In this document: positions 33,533 to 42,250 of the stretch, in pieces | How the letters are laid out: every line of letters begins with the position of its first letter | How positions within the stretch are numbered: the stretch's first letter is position 1 | NCBI RefSeq assembly: GCF_016901225.1 | Contig: NZ_JAFEUL010000020.1 | Span: 1-50,167 of the forward strand | DNA: 50,167 bases | Direction: 5' to 3' | From: Actibacterium sp. 188UL27-1 | GTDB lineage: Bacteria; Pseudomonadota; Alphaproteobacteria; Rhodobacterales; Rhodobacteraceae | Position numbers and translations under genes: made by a program | The notes under the pieces: model-generated | Seen by the model: the letters and a program-made list of their open reading frames with translations, nothing else | What the model was told of the DNA's origin: nothing | Databases searched by the model: none

Positions 33533-33551
33533 TTACTGAAATAGTCAGTAA
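33533..33551. promoter_or_regulatory. perfect palindrome in the divergent siderophore promoter
   Basis: TTACTGA-AATAG-TCAGTAA, a 19-base perfect inverted repeat midway between the divergent exporter and synthesis genes, in a short AT-rich interval. This is where an iron-responsive repressor should bind. It does not match the classical Fur box; whether it is an iron-rhodo box, Irr box or TetR site cannot be settled by eye. Confidence 0.6.
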
Positions 33552-33609
33552 TTATTTTATCTCGTCGGGTAAACGGAGATTCTGATGATTGGCAAAAGGG
33601 CGCACATCT

Positions 33610-35256
33610 ATGGAACTACCTGATACTCAAATAGAATTACCGGCGCTTGATGCATTTATAAACGCCGCGCTGCGTGAAGATCGCCTTGCCAAGGCCCAGT
33701 TCTGCGACGGGTTGCTACAATTCCGGGATCATCACGGCGTTCGGGTCAGGATCGGACTGAAAGCGCGATCCGGGCTACGTATTCTGTGCAACGGCACCAT
33801 ACTGCACGGCGAAGGGTCAGCGGCCCACCAGATCAGCATTCGGGACCTATTGACGGATCTATCTGCTGCGGGCGGATCCCTTTTTCAAGCTCGGGTTTTG
33901 GATAGTTTGGATGCCATTTGCGCGGCGCCACAGCGCCAGGGGCGGGCCGATCAATGGACCTTTGCCCAAGCTGAACAGGCACTGAAGGCAGGTCACGCAT
34001 TTCACCCCAATCCGCGCAGTCGTGACGAAATGACCCTTGCCGAAGCGGAAAGATACGCGCCGGAACACGCCGGAATATTCGGCCTGCAATGGGTCGCGGC
34101 GCGACCGGATCATGTGCAAATAAATCCCGACGCCGAACGCCTCTTCCGCACCCTTGCGCAGGCGGATCTTGGCACCACACCGGATGATCTCATCCCGCTG
34201 CCATGGCACCCTTGGCAGGCCAAGCAGCTCTTTCAAACAGATGACATGCAAACCCTTTATTCTGCTGGGGTCCTGAAGGATCTGGGAGAGGGATCCGGCA
34301 GTTGGACGGCGACATCTTCCATGCGATGCCTGCATGCAACCCACGCACCATTCATGGTGAAAACATCCCTTAGCCTTCGCCTCACCAACTCGGTCCGGCA
34401 TCTTTCCCTGCGGGAGGTTCTCCGCGGTATCCACGTGTCGGATCTATTGCGTTCTGATCTGGGCAAACAAATCAAGCGAGATTTCCCAACTCTGCATATC
34501 CTGGGAGAGCCAGGTTATGCTGCGCTGCGGGATATGTCCGGCAACATCTTGGATCCGACCATCACCGTGCTGCGTGACAATCCCTTTCGTGACGCAACAT
34601 CCAATGGGCCTGTCTTGCTGGCCGCCCTTTGCGAACCGTCACCGCACGGTCCGTCCCCTTTGGGAGGGTTGCTCATCAGATTGGGCCCCGACGCACCAAA
34701 GAAGTGGTTCACCCAGTTCTTGAATGTGGTGGTCTGGCCCATCCTTGAACTGAGGGCCCGCTACGGATTGCTGTTTGGAGCGCATCAGCAAAACTTGATG
34801 GTGGGCCTGTCTGAGGGATGGCCGGTTGCCGGTTGGGTGCGGGATTGCCAGGGCACCGGACATCTGGACAGCTTTACCGACCGCCTGACACAAGCCTGCC
34901 CGGGCATCGGTGAAGGCACGGAAAACATCGTAGACGCAGAACTCGGCGATGGTCTGGTGACCTACTATGTCGTTGTGAACAGCGTGTTGAACACCCTTGC
35001 GACCCTCGTCTTGGACGATCTTACAGAGGAGCAGGATCTGCATGACATCTGGCGAAATTTCCTGATCCGCGCCCGCATTCAAACTCCGGGGGATGACACG
35101 CTTTATACCCGCCTCCTCGACCGATCAACGCTGACCTGCAAAGGCAATTTCACAACCAGCATCAGCGGCATGAACGAGGCTGATGGCGATGCGCGCGGTC
35201 AGATCGCCACCTTCTTTGAGCTTTCCAACCCAATTGCGGAGACTTTGGACGCATGA
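33610..35256 (+). CDS. iucA: NIS siderophore synthetase (IucA/IucC family), first
   Basis: ATP-dependent ligase joining citrate to an N-hydroxy-N-acyl diamine. Family motifs are present: HPNPRSRDEMTLAEAERYAP, the nucleotide/citrate loop LIPLPWHPWQAKQLF, then TSSMRCLHATHAPFMVKTS and LSLRLTNSVRHLS, and the catalytic histidine region LLFGAHQQNLMVGL. The start is the ATG at 33610 with AAAGGG upstream; a TTG at 33589 (ORF of 555 residues) is an alternative. The stop overlaps the acetyltransferase ATG. First of three coupled genes in the same order as aerobactin iucA-iucB-iucC. Confidence 0.88.
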   Translation: MELPDTQIELPALDAFINAALREDRLAKAQFCDGLLQFRDHHGVRVRIGLKARSGLRILCNGTILHGEGSAAHQISIRDLLTDLSAAGGSLFQARVLDSLDAICAAPQRQGRADQWTFAQAEQALKAGHAFHPNPRSRDEMTLAEAERYAPEHAGIFGLQWVAARPDHVQINPDAERLFRTLAQADLGTTPDDLIPLPWHPWQAKQLFQTDDMQTLYSAGVLKDLGEGSGSWTATSSMRCLHATHAPFMVKTSLSLRLTNSVRHLSLREVLRGIHVSDLLRSDLGKQIKRDFPTLHILGEPGYAALRDMSGNILDPTITVLRDNPFRDATSNGPVLLAALCEPSPHGPSPLGGLLIRLGPDAPKKWFTQFLNVVVWPILELRARYGLLFGAHQQNLMVGLSEGWPVAGWVRDCQGTGHLDSFTDRLTQACPGIGEGTENIVDAELGDGLVTYYVVVNSVLNTLATLVLDDLTEEQDLHDIWRNFLIRARIQTPGDDTLYTRLLDRSTLTCKGNFTTSISGMNEADGDARGQIATFFELSNPIAETLDA

Positions 35257-36134
35257 CCCGTCACGCCGACTCCCCGTCTTTTACACCAGCATATGATGCC
35301 CGCGCCTTTCACCGTTGGGTGGAAAGACAGTTTGCCCAGGATCCGACGGTCACCTGTCTTGAGGTGCCATCCGAGATGAGGATGAACGGTCTGACCAGCC
35401 GTCAGCCTGGTTATATCGACCTGCGCGACGGTCGCGCCCGCATTCACAAATCCGGTTTCCTGCAAGCGCCTGAGCCTTGGCTGAAACATCCATCCGGTTT
35501 GTACCAATGTGCCGGGCTGATAGAGGGCCCTGACGGTCGCAACCATCCCTTACGGCCCCCACATCCAACAGGCTTGGTTTATGAACGACATTTCACCGAC
35601 GCAGACACGACGGTGTCTTTCCGGTCCGTCGACATCAACGGCGATCTCGACATGTTCCATCGCTGGCAGAATGACCCCAGGATTGCCTATTTTTGGGAAG
35701 AAGACAAATCGCGTGACGATCTGCGAGCCTTTCTGAGCGATCGACTATCGGACCCTCACAGCTTTTCCGTCATCGGATGCTATGACGACCAACCGGTTGG
35801 TTATTTTGAGATCTACTGGGCACGTGAGGATCGGCTTGGTGCCCACTACGATTCCGGTCCATGGGACCGTGGCTGGCACGGCCTGATCGGTGAGGTGACA
35901 GCCCTTGGTCGCAAGCGAACCTCAGCGTGGATCCGGGCACTGACCCATTACATCTTTCTTGATTGTCCCATGACCGACCTTGTCGTCGGTGAGCCGCGTA
36001 TCGATAACAAAAAACTACTTCGCTACGCCGACGCGCTGGCCTATCGCAAGATCAAGGAATTCGACTTCCCCCATAAACGGTCCGCCCTGATGCATTGCAG
36101 CCGCGATGACTTTTTCGGACGGGTCGCCCTATGA
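35253..36134 (+). CDS. iucB: siderophore N-acyltransferase (IucB/RhbD/AlcB family, GNAT fold)
   Basis: Acylates the hydroxylamine made by the N-hydroxylase. It has 293 residues. The N-terminal half is variable. The C-terminal GNAT domain of the IucB/AlcB kind has the diagnostic FHRWQNDPRIAYFWEED, VGYFEIYWAREDRLGAHYD, RGWHGLIGEV, and MTDLVVGEPRIDNKKLLRYA, followed by FPHKRSALMHCSRDDFF. The acyl donor is probably acetyl-CoA but could be succinyl-CoA. Overlaps both neighbours by four bases (ATGA on each side), so the three synthesis enzymes are translationally coupled. Confidence 0.9.
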   Translation: MTRHADSPSFTPAYDARAFHRWVERQFAQDPTVTCLEVPSEMRMNGLTSRQPGYIDLRDGRARIHKSGFLQAPEPWLKHPSGLYQCAGLIEGPDGRNHPLRPPHPTGLVYERHFTDADTTVSFRSVDINGDLDMFHRWQNDPRIAYFWEEDKSRDDLRAFLSDRLSDPHSFSVIGCYDDQPVGYFEIYWAREDRLGAHYDSGPWDRGWHGLIGEVTALGRKRTSAWIRALTHYIFLDCPMTDLVVGEPRIDNKKLLRYADALAYRKIKEFDFPHKRSALMHCSRDDFFGRVAL

Positions 36135-37891
36135 CGGATCGGTTTGATCGGGCAAGACGCCAGCTTTTGGCAAAAATGATCAGCGAACTGACCTGGGAAG
36201 AACTACTTTTTCCGAAAGGTCACGACGCATATACGCTCACCTTGACGTCTGGCAGGATCTATCGGTTCAGCGCCACGCGCCGGATCTGGGATAATCTTGA
36301 TATCGACCCAGGCAGCCTCTCGATCGATGAAGGATCCGCTCCGTGTCCTCTGCAATTCACCGTGGATGCGCGCAATGAATTTGGCATGTCCCCCGCGACC
36401 GAGGCGACGTTTTTGCGGGAGCTTTCGAACACCCTGCATCAAGATCTTGAACTTGACCGCATGTATGGCACTCTCACAGCCAAGGACCTGATTGAGCAGC
36501 CGTCCCGCAGCTTGCATGCCGCCCTTGATGGCCATCCAAAAGCCGTCGCCAACAAGGGTCGCCTGGGATGGGGATGTGACGCTCTGTCAGCCTACGCACC
36601 GGAATATCACAAACCAATCCAACTGTTCTGGTTGGCCGTCGAAAATGGCCTTCTTCGAACCGGCCGATCACAGGAGGCGGAGGAAGACACAGTGCTGGCC
36701 AGCGCGATCGGATCAGATGCGGCAGCCGAATTGCATCGGCGATCCCCGAAAAGCGGAACATATCAGATTATCCCGGTCCATCCCTGGCAATGGCGGAACG
36801 TTGTGCAGCAGGCATTTGTCGCAGAACTGATGACGGGGCGCATCGTACCGCTCGGCTTCCACGGGCCCGATTTTGTCGCCTCGCCAAGCTTGCGCACCCT
36901 GACACCCGTCAATGGTAGTCCCTATGACGTGAAACTGTCGTTGAGTATCCTGAACACGTCAGCCTGGCGGGGGATGCCGGGCAAATACATTGAACATGGC
37001 GGCGCGATTTCCGATTGGCTCGCAACAACCGTGGAGAATGATCCCGTCTTGCGCAACACGGTCTTGGTTCTGCGCGAAGCACTGGGGCACTGGGTCGAAC
37101 ATCCGCTGATGCGGCAGTCACCCGAGGCACCCTACCGCCATCATGAGGTCCTGGGCGCTCTTTGGCGGGACAATGCAGATCACAAGGTTGGACCCGGCCG
37201 CCGAGCGATTATGGCCGCCGCCCTGTTTCACGAAGGCGCTTGTGGCAGGCCGTTGCTTCTGGCCCATGCTGAAGCATCAGGGCTTTCGCCCGAAGATTGG
37301 TTGAAAAGACTGTTTCAGGTCACTGTCATGCCCCTATGGCATTTCCTGTGTCGCTATGGCGTTGGGTTCATTGCCCACGGCCAGAATGTGACAGTGGTTC
37401 TGGATAAGGACGTGCCTGTCGGGATGGCAATCAAGGATTTCCAAGGCGATTTGGATCTGGTCGATCACGATTTTCCAGAGATGGCCGGTCTCGATCCCGC
37501 AATCCGGATGCTGCTGCCGCGAAAGCCGCCAGCGTACATTGTACACGATATTCAAACGGCTCACTTCATCACTGTTTTGAGATTCCTGTCCGCGGGACTC
37601 GCCCGCGCCGGTGCGGTCAAAGAACAGGTCTTTTACAATCTCCTCAGTCAAGTCCTCTCGGATTACGCTACAGAGCATCCAGACTTGGCTGAGCGCCACC
37701 GTATGTTCGATCTATTCGCCCCAACCATGCCCAAGGTGTGCATCAATCGTGTGCGCTTCGATATAGGGTATGAGGACAGCGCTGCCCGCCCCCTTCCAAC
37801 TCGCGGAACGGATCTATCCAATCCGCTGAACCGGTGCCCAAGCCCTCAGGAGACAAAGGCCAGGGAACTCCCCATTCCACCTGCGGCTTGA
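36131..37891 (+). CDS. iucC: NIS siderophore synthetase (IucA/IucC family), second
   Basis: The second citrate ligase, 586 residues, adding the other hydroxamate arm. Motifs: HPKAVANKGRLGWGCDALSA, HPWQWRNVVQQAFVAELM, SPYDVKLSLSILNTSAWRG, and the catalytic-histidine region GVGFIAHGQNVTVVLDKD followed by AIKDFQGDLDLVDHDFPEM. Length and order match IucC/RhbF-type enzymes. It ends the operon. With iucA, iucB and the divergent hydroxylase, all chemistry for a citrate-dihydroxamate siderophore is present, given a supply of the diamine. Confidence 0.9.
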   Translation: MTDRFDRARRQLLAKMISELTWEELLFPKGHDAYTLTLTSGRIYRFSATRRIWDNLDIDPGSLSIDEGSAPCPLQFTVDARNEFGMSPATEATFLRELSNTLHQDLELDRMYGTLTAKDLIEQPSRSLHAALDGHPKAVANKGRLGWGCDALSAYAPEYHKPIQLFWLAVENGLLRTGRSQEAEEDTVLASAIGSDAAAELHRRSPKSGTYQIIPVHPWQWRNVVQQAFVAELMTGRIVPLGFHGPDFVASPSLRTLTPVNGSPYDVKLSLSILNTSAWRGMPGKYIEHGGAISDWLATTVENDPVLRNTVLVLREALGHWVEHPLMRQSPEAPYRHHEVLGALWRDNADHKVGPGRRAIMAAALFHEGACGRPLLLAHAEASGLSPEDWLKRLFQVTVMPLWHFLCRYGVGFIAHGQNVTVVLDKDVPVGMAIKDFQGDLDLVDHDFPEMAGLDPAIRMLLPRKPPAYIVHDIQTAHFITVLRFLSAGLARAGAVKEQVFYNLLSQVLSDYATEHPDLAERHRMFDLFAPTMPKVCINRVRFDIGYEDSAARPLPTRGTDLSNPLNRCPSPQETKARELPIPPAA

Positions 37892-38473
37892 TCCGTTCGC
37901 AGCTGCTATTGGCCATGTCGTCGCTTGCGTCAAATTAAGGTACTTGGATCGTCTGCGACCAAATGTATCGAAGCCATACTATCCCGTGGTTTCAGGACTA
38001 AAATGCCAAGCTACGCGATAGATACGGTCGGCCGGGGATGGCGGATCTGCCCGCCCGCGGTTAACCAACCGCGTGCTTCGACGGATGGTCGGTGACAATG
38101 GCACAACACTGGTAAGCCGCTGTTGCGTGATCAGAACGAGCCTGACCATGGGTTTTATTGCCATCGACCCCAAAATGATCGGCCTTAAGCCCGCTCGGCA
38201 GAAAACCTTTGCGCGAAAACAAAGACACCATCGGCAACCTCCGTCAAAGATCACCAAAATGTGGTTTCAAAGCAATACAACGCTACCAAATGCGCGACGG
38301 CCCCAGTACATCATGCCTTTCAACAAGCAAACACTTAATGAATCGTCTCTTTCTCAGTAATATCACTGCGACCGTCTAAATGACAAAGAAGTGGGCACCC
38401 ACCTCGCACCGAGGGAGAGGCTGACCTCCTACACGTGACTATTGTGGCGGCGCACACCACCAAAGCAGCTTAT
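37892..38473. other. intergenic stretch after the siderophore operon, no gene recognised
   Basis: About 580 bases. Open frames on either strand (37979-38257 minus, 38073-38360 plus) lack recognisable motifs and start signals. Composition is closer to random or decayed sequence. It contains one clear inverted repeat at 38056-38073. Confidence 0.45.
38056..38073. repeat. inverted repeat, possible hairpin
   Basis: CGCGGTT-AACC-AACCGCG, perfect 7-base GC-rich arms with a four-base loop, 165 bases after the iucC stop. No T-run follows. Could be a transcript-end hairpin or protein site. Confidence 0.35.
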
Positions 38474-39610
38474 TTACTTGGGAAGCAGAAGACTGTGATC
38501 AAAAAGAATGGTCACTGAAAGCCCGCGTGTCCCGTCGATTTCGATTGCGCCGCCATATTGCCGGGTCAGCGTGCGGATCAGTTTCCAACCAAGCGAATGT
38601 GCGCGTGCCGGACCTTGGCCGGCATCTGACAATCCCTTGCCGTCATCGGCAACGCATATACTGGGGCCTTCCGGCAAATGCTCAAAACTTACCTCAATTC
38701 GACCGGACGACCGGCCCGAGAAGGCATGCTTGTAGGCATTGGTGATAAGTTCACTCACGATCAATCCAACGTTGATGGCAATCTGGCTTTCAATCTGCAC
38801 GTCGTTGCCTTGCGTGATCACCGAGATGGATCGATCCTGCACCTTAAAGGCATGTTCCGCATTTGCAGCGATCTGGCGCAGGAAATCCATCAGCGACAGG
38901 CTGTCACTCTCCGCAGTCTGCTGCATCATCTGATGCGCCTTGATTACCGCATGGATCCGGGCATCCAAGTCGGCAAGCACCTGCTTTGTCTCTGTGTTGG
39001 TTGTGTTGGACCTGCTCATCTGAACCAGCGCGCTGATCAGGGCCAGGTTATTGCCGGTGCGATGGTGAACCTCTCGCATCAAAAGATCACGGGTTGCGAT
39101 CGCGTCCAGTAACTCGCGGTTTTGACGTGCCAGTTCGGCGGCCGGATCAAATGCTATGATCTTTGAAACGGCCGCCCGCGCGGTCTCCGCATAGGTCATT
39201 AGTTTATCCGCGGGAACACCGCTGACAAATGCGGCATCGATCCGGGTTCCGCCAGAGCCCGTCCGAACCTGAAAACTGTCAGCGATATGTCGAACGCCGC
39301 GCAGTCCACGACCCGAAGCAATAGATACGTCGCCGTGCAGAATATCATCTGCCGCCGGGATCCCTGGGCCCTGGTCGCTAATCACGGCACGCATGGCGAC
39401 AAAGCTGTCATGGGTGCCCAGCGAGAATTGCACACGCCCTCCACCGGCATAGACAACGGCATTTCGCCCCAATTCGACAATGGCTGTGACCGTGCGCGTC
39501 TTTGCAAATGTGCTGAACCCAAGCACATCCGCCATCGCACTGGTCACCTGACGCAGCCCAACGATGTCCGTATCGCTTTCAATCGGGAGGGATGTGAGGA
39601 TTTCCGACAT
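38474..39610 (-). CDS. stressosome-linked histidine kinase with N-terminal RsbT-like domain
   Basis: A 378-residue soluble protein in three parts. Residues 1-130 form an RsbT/RsbW-like GHKL ATPase fold (VELGRNAVVY N-box, ISDQGPGIP, GRGLRGVRHIAD). Residues 160-250 are a HisKA_2 dimerisation/phospho-acceptor segment (LMREVHHRTGNNLALISALV, His 182/183). Residues 270-378 are the kinase ATPase domain (IVSELITNAYKHAF, VADDGKGLSDAG, SLGWKLIRTLTRQYGG). The frame starts at 39697, but the ATG at 39610, four bases after the phosphatase stop, is the sensible start. No response regulator in the window. Final gene of the stressosome operon. Confidence 0.82.
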   Translation of the reverse strand: MSEILTSLPIESDTDIVGLRQVTSAMADVLGFSTFAKTRTVTAIVELGRNAVVYAGGGRVQFSLGTHDSFVAMRAVISDQGPGIPAADDILHGDVSIASGRGLRGVRHIADSFQVRTGSGGTRIDAAFVSGVPADKLMTYAETARAAVSKIIAFDPAAELARQNRELLDAIATRDLLMREVHHRTGNNLALISALVQMSRSNTTNTETKQVLADLDARIHAVIKAHQMMQQTAESDSLSLMDFLRQIAANAEHAFKVQDRSISVITQGNDVQIESQIAINVGLIVSELITNAYKHAFSGRSSGRIEVSFEHLPEGPSICVADDGKGLSDAGQGPARAHSLGWKLIRTLTRQYGGAIEIDGTRGLSVTILFDHSLLLPK

Positions 39611-39614
39611 CGCG

Positions 39615-40613
39615 TCAACCGAGCAGACTTGGCCGGACGACAACGATACTGGCATCGTCGCGCCCCCGAAAATTACGATGGAGCAACGTCGCCGCAATCG
39701 TCAGAGGGGATCGCGCAAAAAGACTATGCTTGAAATCGCTCAATCGCACCGTCGACAGCCCGTCGCTGTGCAGGACGACGATATCGCCAGTGCACAGATC
39801 GAAGGTTTCGCCATAGGCTGTGAGTGGCGGCCCACCCAACCGACCGTCGCGGACAGGAAAGCGCTTGGTTTCACCTTCCCGTATGACAAAGGTTGTGATA
39901 TTTCCCACGGCTCCGTAGGACAGCGCGCTTTTGTTACAATGGAAGCGGACAGCGGCGGCGACGACACCGCGCTGACCATTTAATTTCCGGGAGAGTCGTG
40001 ACAGTGCGTCTGCAGGAAGACCATGCTCGGTCTCAAACGCCTCGATCGCCTGCTTTGCGGCATCTGCGGCGCAAGGGCCGTGACCTAACCCATCACAAAG
40101 GAATATATCGGTGCCCGATGAACTGGTTCGGGCTGTCCAGCTGTCCCCGCACTGTGTTTCGGCTGGATGGCACACGGTAAGACCAGCGATAGCTAGCGAT
40201 CCGGGCGCAGCGTCCTTTGAGGGTCCGGCAAATTCGCAGGCGACCACAGTTCCAATTCCAGCTTCCGCCCAAATATCGAAGCGGTCCGACAGGCGGCGGA
40301 TCGCGCCAAGCCCCAGGCCGGCTGATCCGCGAGAGCTGTTTCCATCCGCCATGGCGGTGTTGATATGCGCAATGCCAGGTCCATCATCGACCACGATGAG
40401 TGCCAGCCCCATACCGGTTTGCAGCGGCGTCTTTTGTATCAATATGCGACCACCGCCACCATGGCGCAGGGCATTTGTGGCGGCCTCCGTTGTCACAATA
40501 GCAATTTCCTCCGCCCGGGTTTGCGGCAGACCGATATCCAAGGCCGATTGCCGCGCCAGACGCCGGGCAGCGGAAACAACGGTGACGTCATCGATGTTGA
40601 GCCATCGCATCAT
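39615..40613 (-). CDS. HATPase-SpoIIE phosphatase fusion (RsbX-like)
   Basis: A 332-residue protein. Residues 1-130 are an RsbT-like GHKL ATPase (TTEAATNALRHG N-box, VVDDGPGIAHI, AGLGLGAIRRLSDRF). Residues 140-332 are a PP2C/SpoIIE phosphatase of RsbX type: CGDSWTARTSSSGTDIFLCDGLGHG carries the metal-binding aspartates and GHG, GDIVVLHSDGLST the next metal motif, and RDDASIVVV the last. It should reset phosphorylated RsbR/RsbS. Its start overlaps the rsbT stop, and it overlaps nothing downstream except a four-base gap to the kinase gene. Confidence 0.82.
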   Translation of the reverse strand: MMRWLNIDDVTVVSAARRLARQSALDIGLPQTRAEEIAIVTTEAATNALRHGGGGRILIQKTPLQTGMGLALIVVDDGPGIAHINTAMADGNSSRGSAGLGLGAIRRLSDRFDIWAEAGIGTVVACEFAGPSKDAAPGSLAIAGLTVCHPAETQCGDSWTARTSSSGTDIFLCDGLGHGPCAADAAKQAIEAFETEHGLPADALSRLSRKLNGQRGVVAAAVRFHCNKSALSYGAVGNITTFVIREGETKRFPVRDGRLGGPPLTAYGETFDLCTGDIVVLHSDGLSTVRLSDFKHSLFARSPLTIAATLLHRNFRGRDDASIVVVRPSLLG

Positions 40614-41017
40614 ATATTGACTGCCATGCGGATCGTAACGCCCGTATCCGGCGTCGACTCAATTTCAAAAACATCGCAAAGCCGCTGCGCGCCGCCCAGA
40701 CCCCGTCCAAGACCGCGGCCAGTGGTAAATCCATCTTGCAGGGCTGTGTCGATATCCTCGATCCCCGGCCCGCCATCCTCGCAGATCACGCTGACCTGCT
40801 TTGATCGGTCATGGCTGAAGACGCTGATATCGCCACCTTGGCCGTGAACGACAGCGTTTCTTGCAATCTCACTTACCGCGGTGACAAACCGGGTCCGCCC
40901 AAGCGCCCGAGCGCCGAGTTTGTCCATCGCCTGGGTGACGACGCGACGCGCGCGTGCAACGTCCCGGTCACTGCGCAGACTGATGCGCTCAACCAGCTTG
41001 CCCTCTTCACGGATCAT
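40610..41017 (-). CDS. rsbT: RsbT serine/threonine kinase, stressosome switch
   Basis: A 135-residue GHKL kinase, near-identical in size to Bacillus RsbT (133). Motifs: N-box SEIARNAVVHG (E50, N54), G1 DGGPGI (81-86), G2 GRGLGRGLGG (100-109). In known stressosomes RsbT phosphorylates RsbR and RsbS on stress, is released, and activates a downstream partner. Here that partner is not an RsbU, and may be the phosphatase or kinase encoded next. Start and stop overlap rsbS and the phosphatase gene (ATGA junctions). Confidence 0.88.
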   Translation of the reverse strand: MIREEGKLVERISLRSDRDVARARRVVTQAMDKLGARALGRTRFVTAVSEIARNAVVHGQGGDISVFSHDRSKQVSVICEDGGPGIEDIDTALQDGFTTGRGLGRGLGGAQRLCDVFEIESTPDTGVTIRMAVNI

Positions 41018-41382
41018 CCGGAGTTGGAGCGGAGCCGCTCCATTGCATGGGTCAAGCTGAGAGCGGTACGCGTTTCCGGCAAATGCATGCCCAGCTCAAC
41101 CAGCGTCATCGCCACTGCAGGTCGCATTCCGACCAAGAACGTCTGGGCATCCAAAAGCCGGGCGATGTTGGCAAGTTGCGCAATGACGCGACCCACGAAT
41201 GTGTCCACGATTTCAAGCGCGCTGATATCAATCACCACACCTTGCGCCCGTTCAGATGCAACCCGGTCGGCAAGCCTATCCTGCAGACCCATGATATCCG
41301 TGTCTGTCACATCTTCATGTATCCCCACAAGCAAAACACCATCGACCATATGGATCGACCCACCGTCCAGCGCGTCAGACAT
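41014..41382 (-). CDS. rsbS: RsbS STAS antagonist, stressosome core
   Basis: A 122-residue single STAS domain. The phospho-acceptor region DISALEIVDTFVGRVIAQLA (Ser54) matches Bacillus RsbS (DISALE, Ser59), followed by TFLVGMRPAVAMTLVELGM. The listed ATG lies inside the end of rsbR (the two genes overlap by eight bases). The open frame runs further upstream, but that part is rsbR sequence in another frame. RsbS sequesters RsbT in the stressosome until phosphorylated. Confidence 0.9.
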   Translation of the reverse strand: MSDALDGGSIHMVDGVLLVGIHEDVTDTDIMGLQDRLADRVASERAQGVVIDISALEIVDTFVGRVIAQLANIARLLDAQTFLVGMRPAVAMTLVELGMHLPETRTALSLTHAMERLRSNSG

Positions 41383-42250
41383 TGCTATGCCGCACAATAC
41401 CATAGCCAAGGCGATCAAGCGCCTCGTTAAAGGCGCTTCGGATTGTGGACCGGGTCGATACGTTACCGACATCGACGCCAAGTTGCACCATGGTTTGGGC
41501 GATCTTCGGACTGATCCCGCTGATGATGCATTCGGCACCCATTAGCCGAACCGCAGAGGCCGTGCGCAGCAGATGCTGGGCGACCTGGGTATCCACGGTC
41601 TGGACACCGGTAATGTCGACGATCACCATCTCGGCGCGTTCCCGAACGATTGCCTCAAGAAGGTTTTCCATGACATCCTGGGCGCGCACCGAATCTAGTG
41701 TACCGATGAGTGGCAGCGTCAGGACCCTGTCCCACAGTTCCACCACCGGTGTGGACAGTTCCAACATCTCAATCCGCTGCCGATCAATGACCTGCTCGCG
41801 CTCGGCAATGAAAATCTCGGTCGTGTAAAGGGCAAAGGCATCCACGACCCGTGTGATCAACCAAACCTCATCAATCAGTTTTTCAGGCTGATCGGACAGG
41901 CGTTGGCGCAACCGAGTGAAGAGCGTCGATTTCAGCGCTTGAACGAACGCTGCCATATCGGTTGCTTCCACGCCAATGCGGACACGCTCCCGCGTGATCT
42001 CCGACAGGACACTGCGAAGATCAATCCAGGCGTCACCTTTAAGATCAAAATCCTCACCCGTCACACCGTCACGCACACCTTGGGCAAAGGCCTTCAAAAG
42101 AGCGGCCGTATGCGCTCGACCTTCATCGTCGGAAAACAGGTCAGATCGCGTGAGGCCTTCGTTGCCCTGGGTGCTCAACCATGAGTTCAGCACAGCGTCG
42201 AAATCTTCATCAAGAATGGCAAGTGTGGATGAAGTGGCGGAGCCAGTCAT
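41375..42250 (-). CDS. rsbR: RsbR co-antagonist, stressosome sensor
   Basis: A 291-residue protein. Residues 1-160 form an all-helical sensory domain (VLNSWLSTQGNEG ... FALYTTEIFIAEREQVIDRQ) of the RsbR non-haem-globin or related type. Residues 165-285 are a STAS domain with the two RsbR phospho-threonines: VDITGVQTVDTQVAQHLLR (Thr214) and GISPKIAQTMVQLG (Thr253), which match Bacillus RsbRA Thr171 and Thr205. This is the only sensor in the operon. First gene of a five-gene, tightly overlapping operon. Confidence 0.9.
   Translation of the reverse strand: MTGSATSSTLAILDEDFDAVLNSWLSTQGNEGLTRSDLFSDDEGRAHTAALLKAFAQGVRDGVTGEDFDLKGDAWIDLRSVLSEITRERVRIGVEATDMAAFVQALKSTLFTRLRQRLSDQPEKLIDEVWLITRVVDAFALYTTEIFIAEREQVIDRQRIEMLELSTPVVELWDRVLTLPLIGTLDSVRAQDVMENLLEAIVRERAEMVIVDITGVQTVDTQVAQHLLRTASAVRLMGAECIISGISPKIAQTMVQLGVDVGNVSTRSTIRSAFNEALDRLGYGIVRHSNV

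Noticed and set aside
38061-38064. TTAA at the centre of the inverted repeat, as a CtrA site
   Set aside because: The second TTAA at the required seven-base spacing is missing.
37979-38360. Transposase remnant after the siderophore operon
   Set aside because: A few short stretches looked transposase-like at first, but no catalytic motif or terminal repeat could be found.
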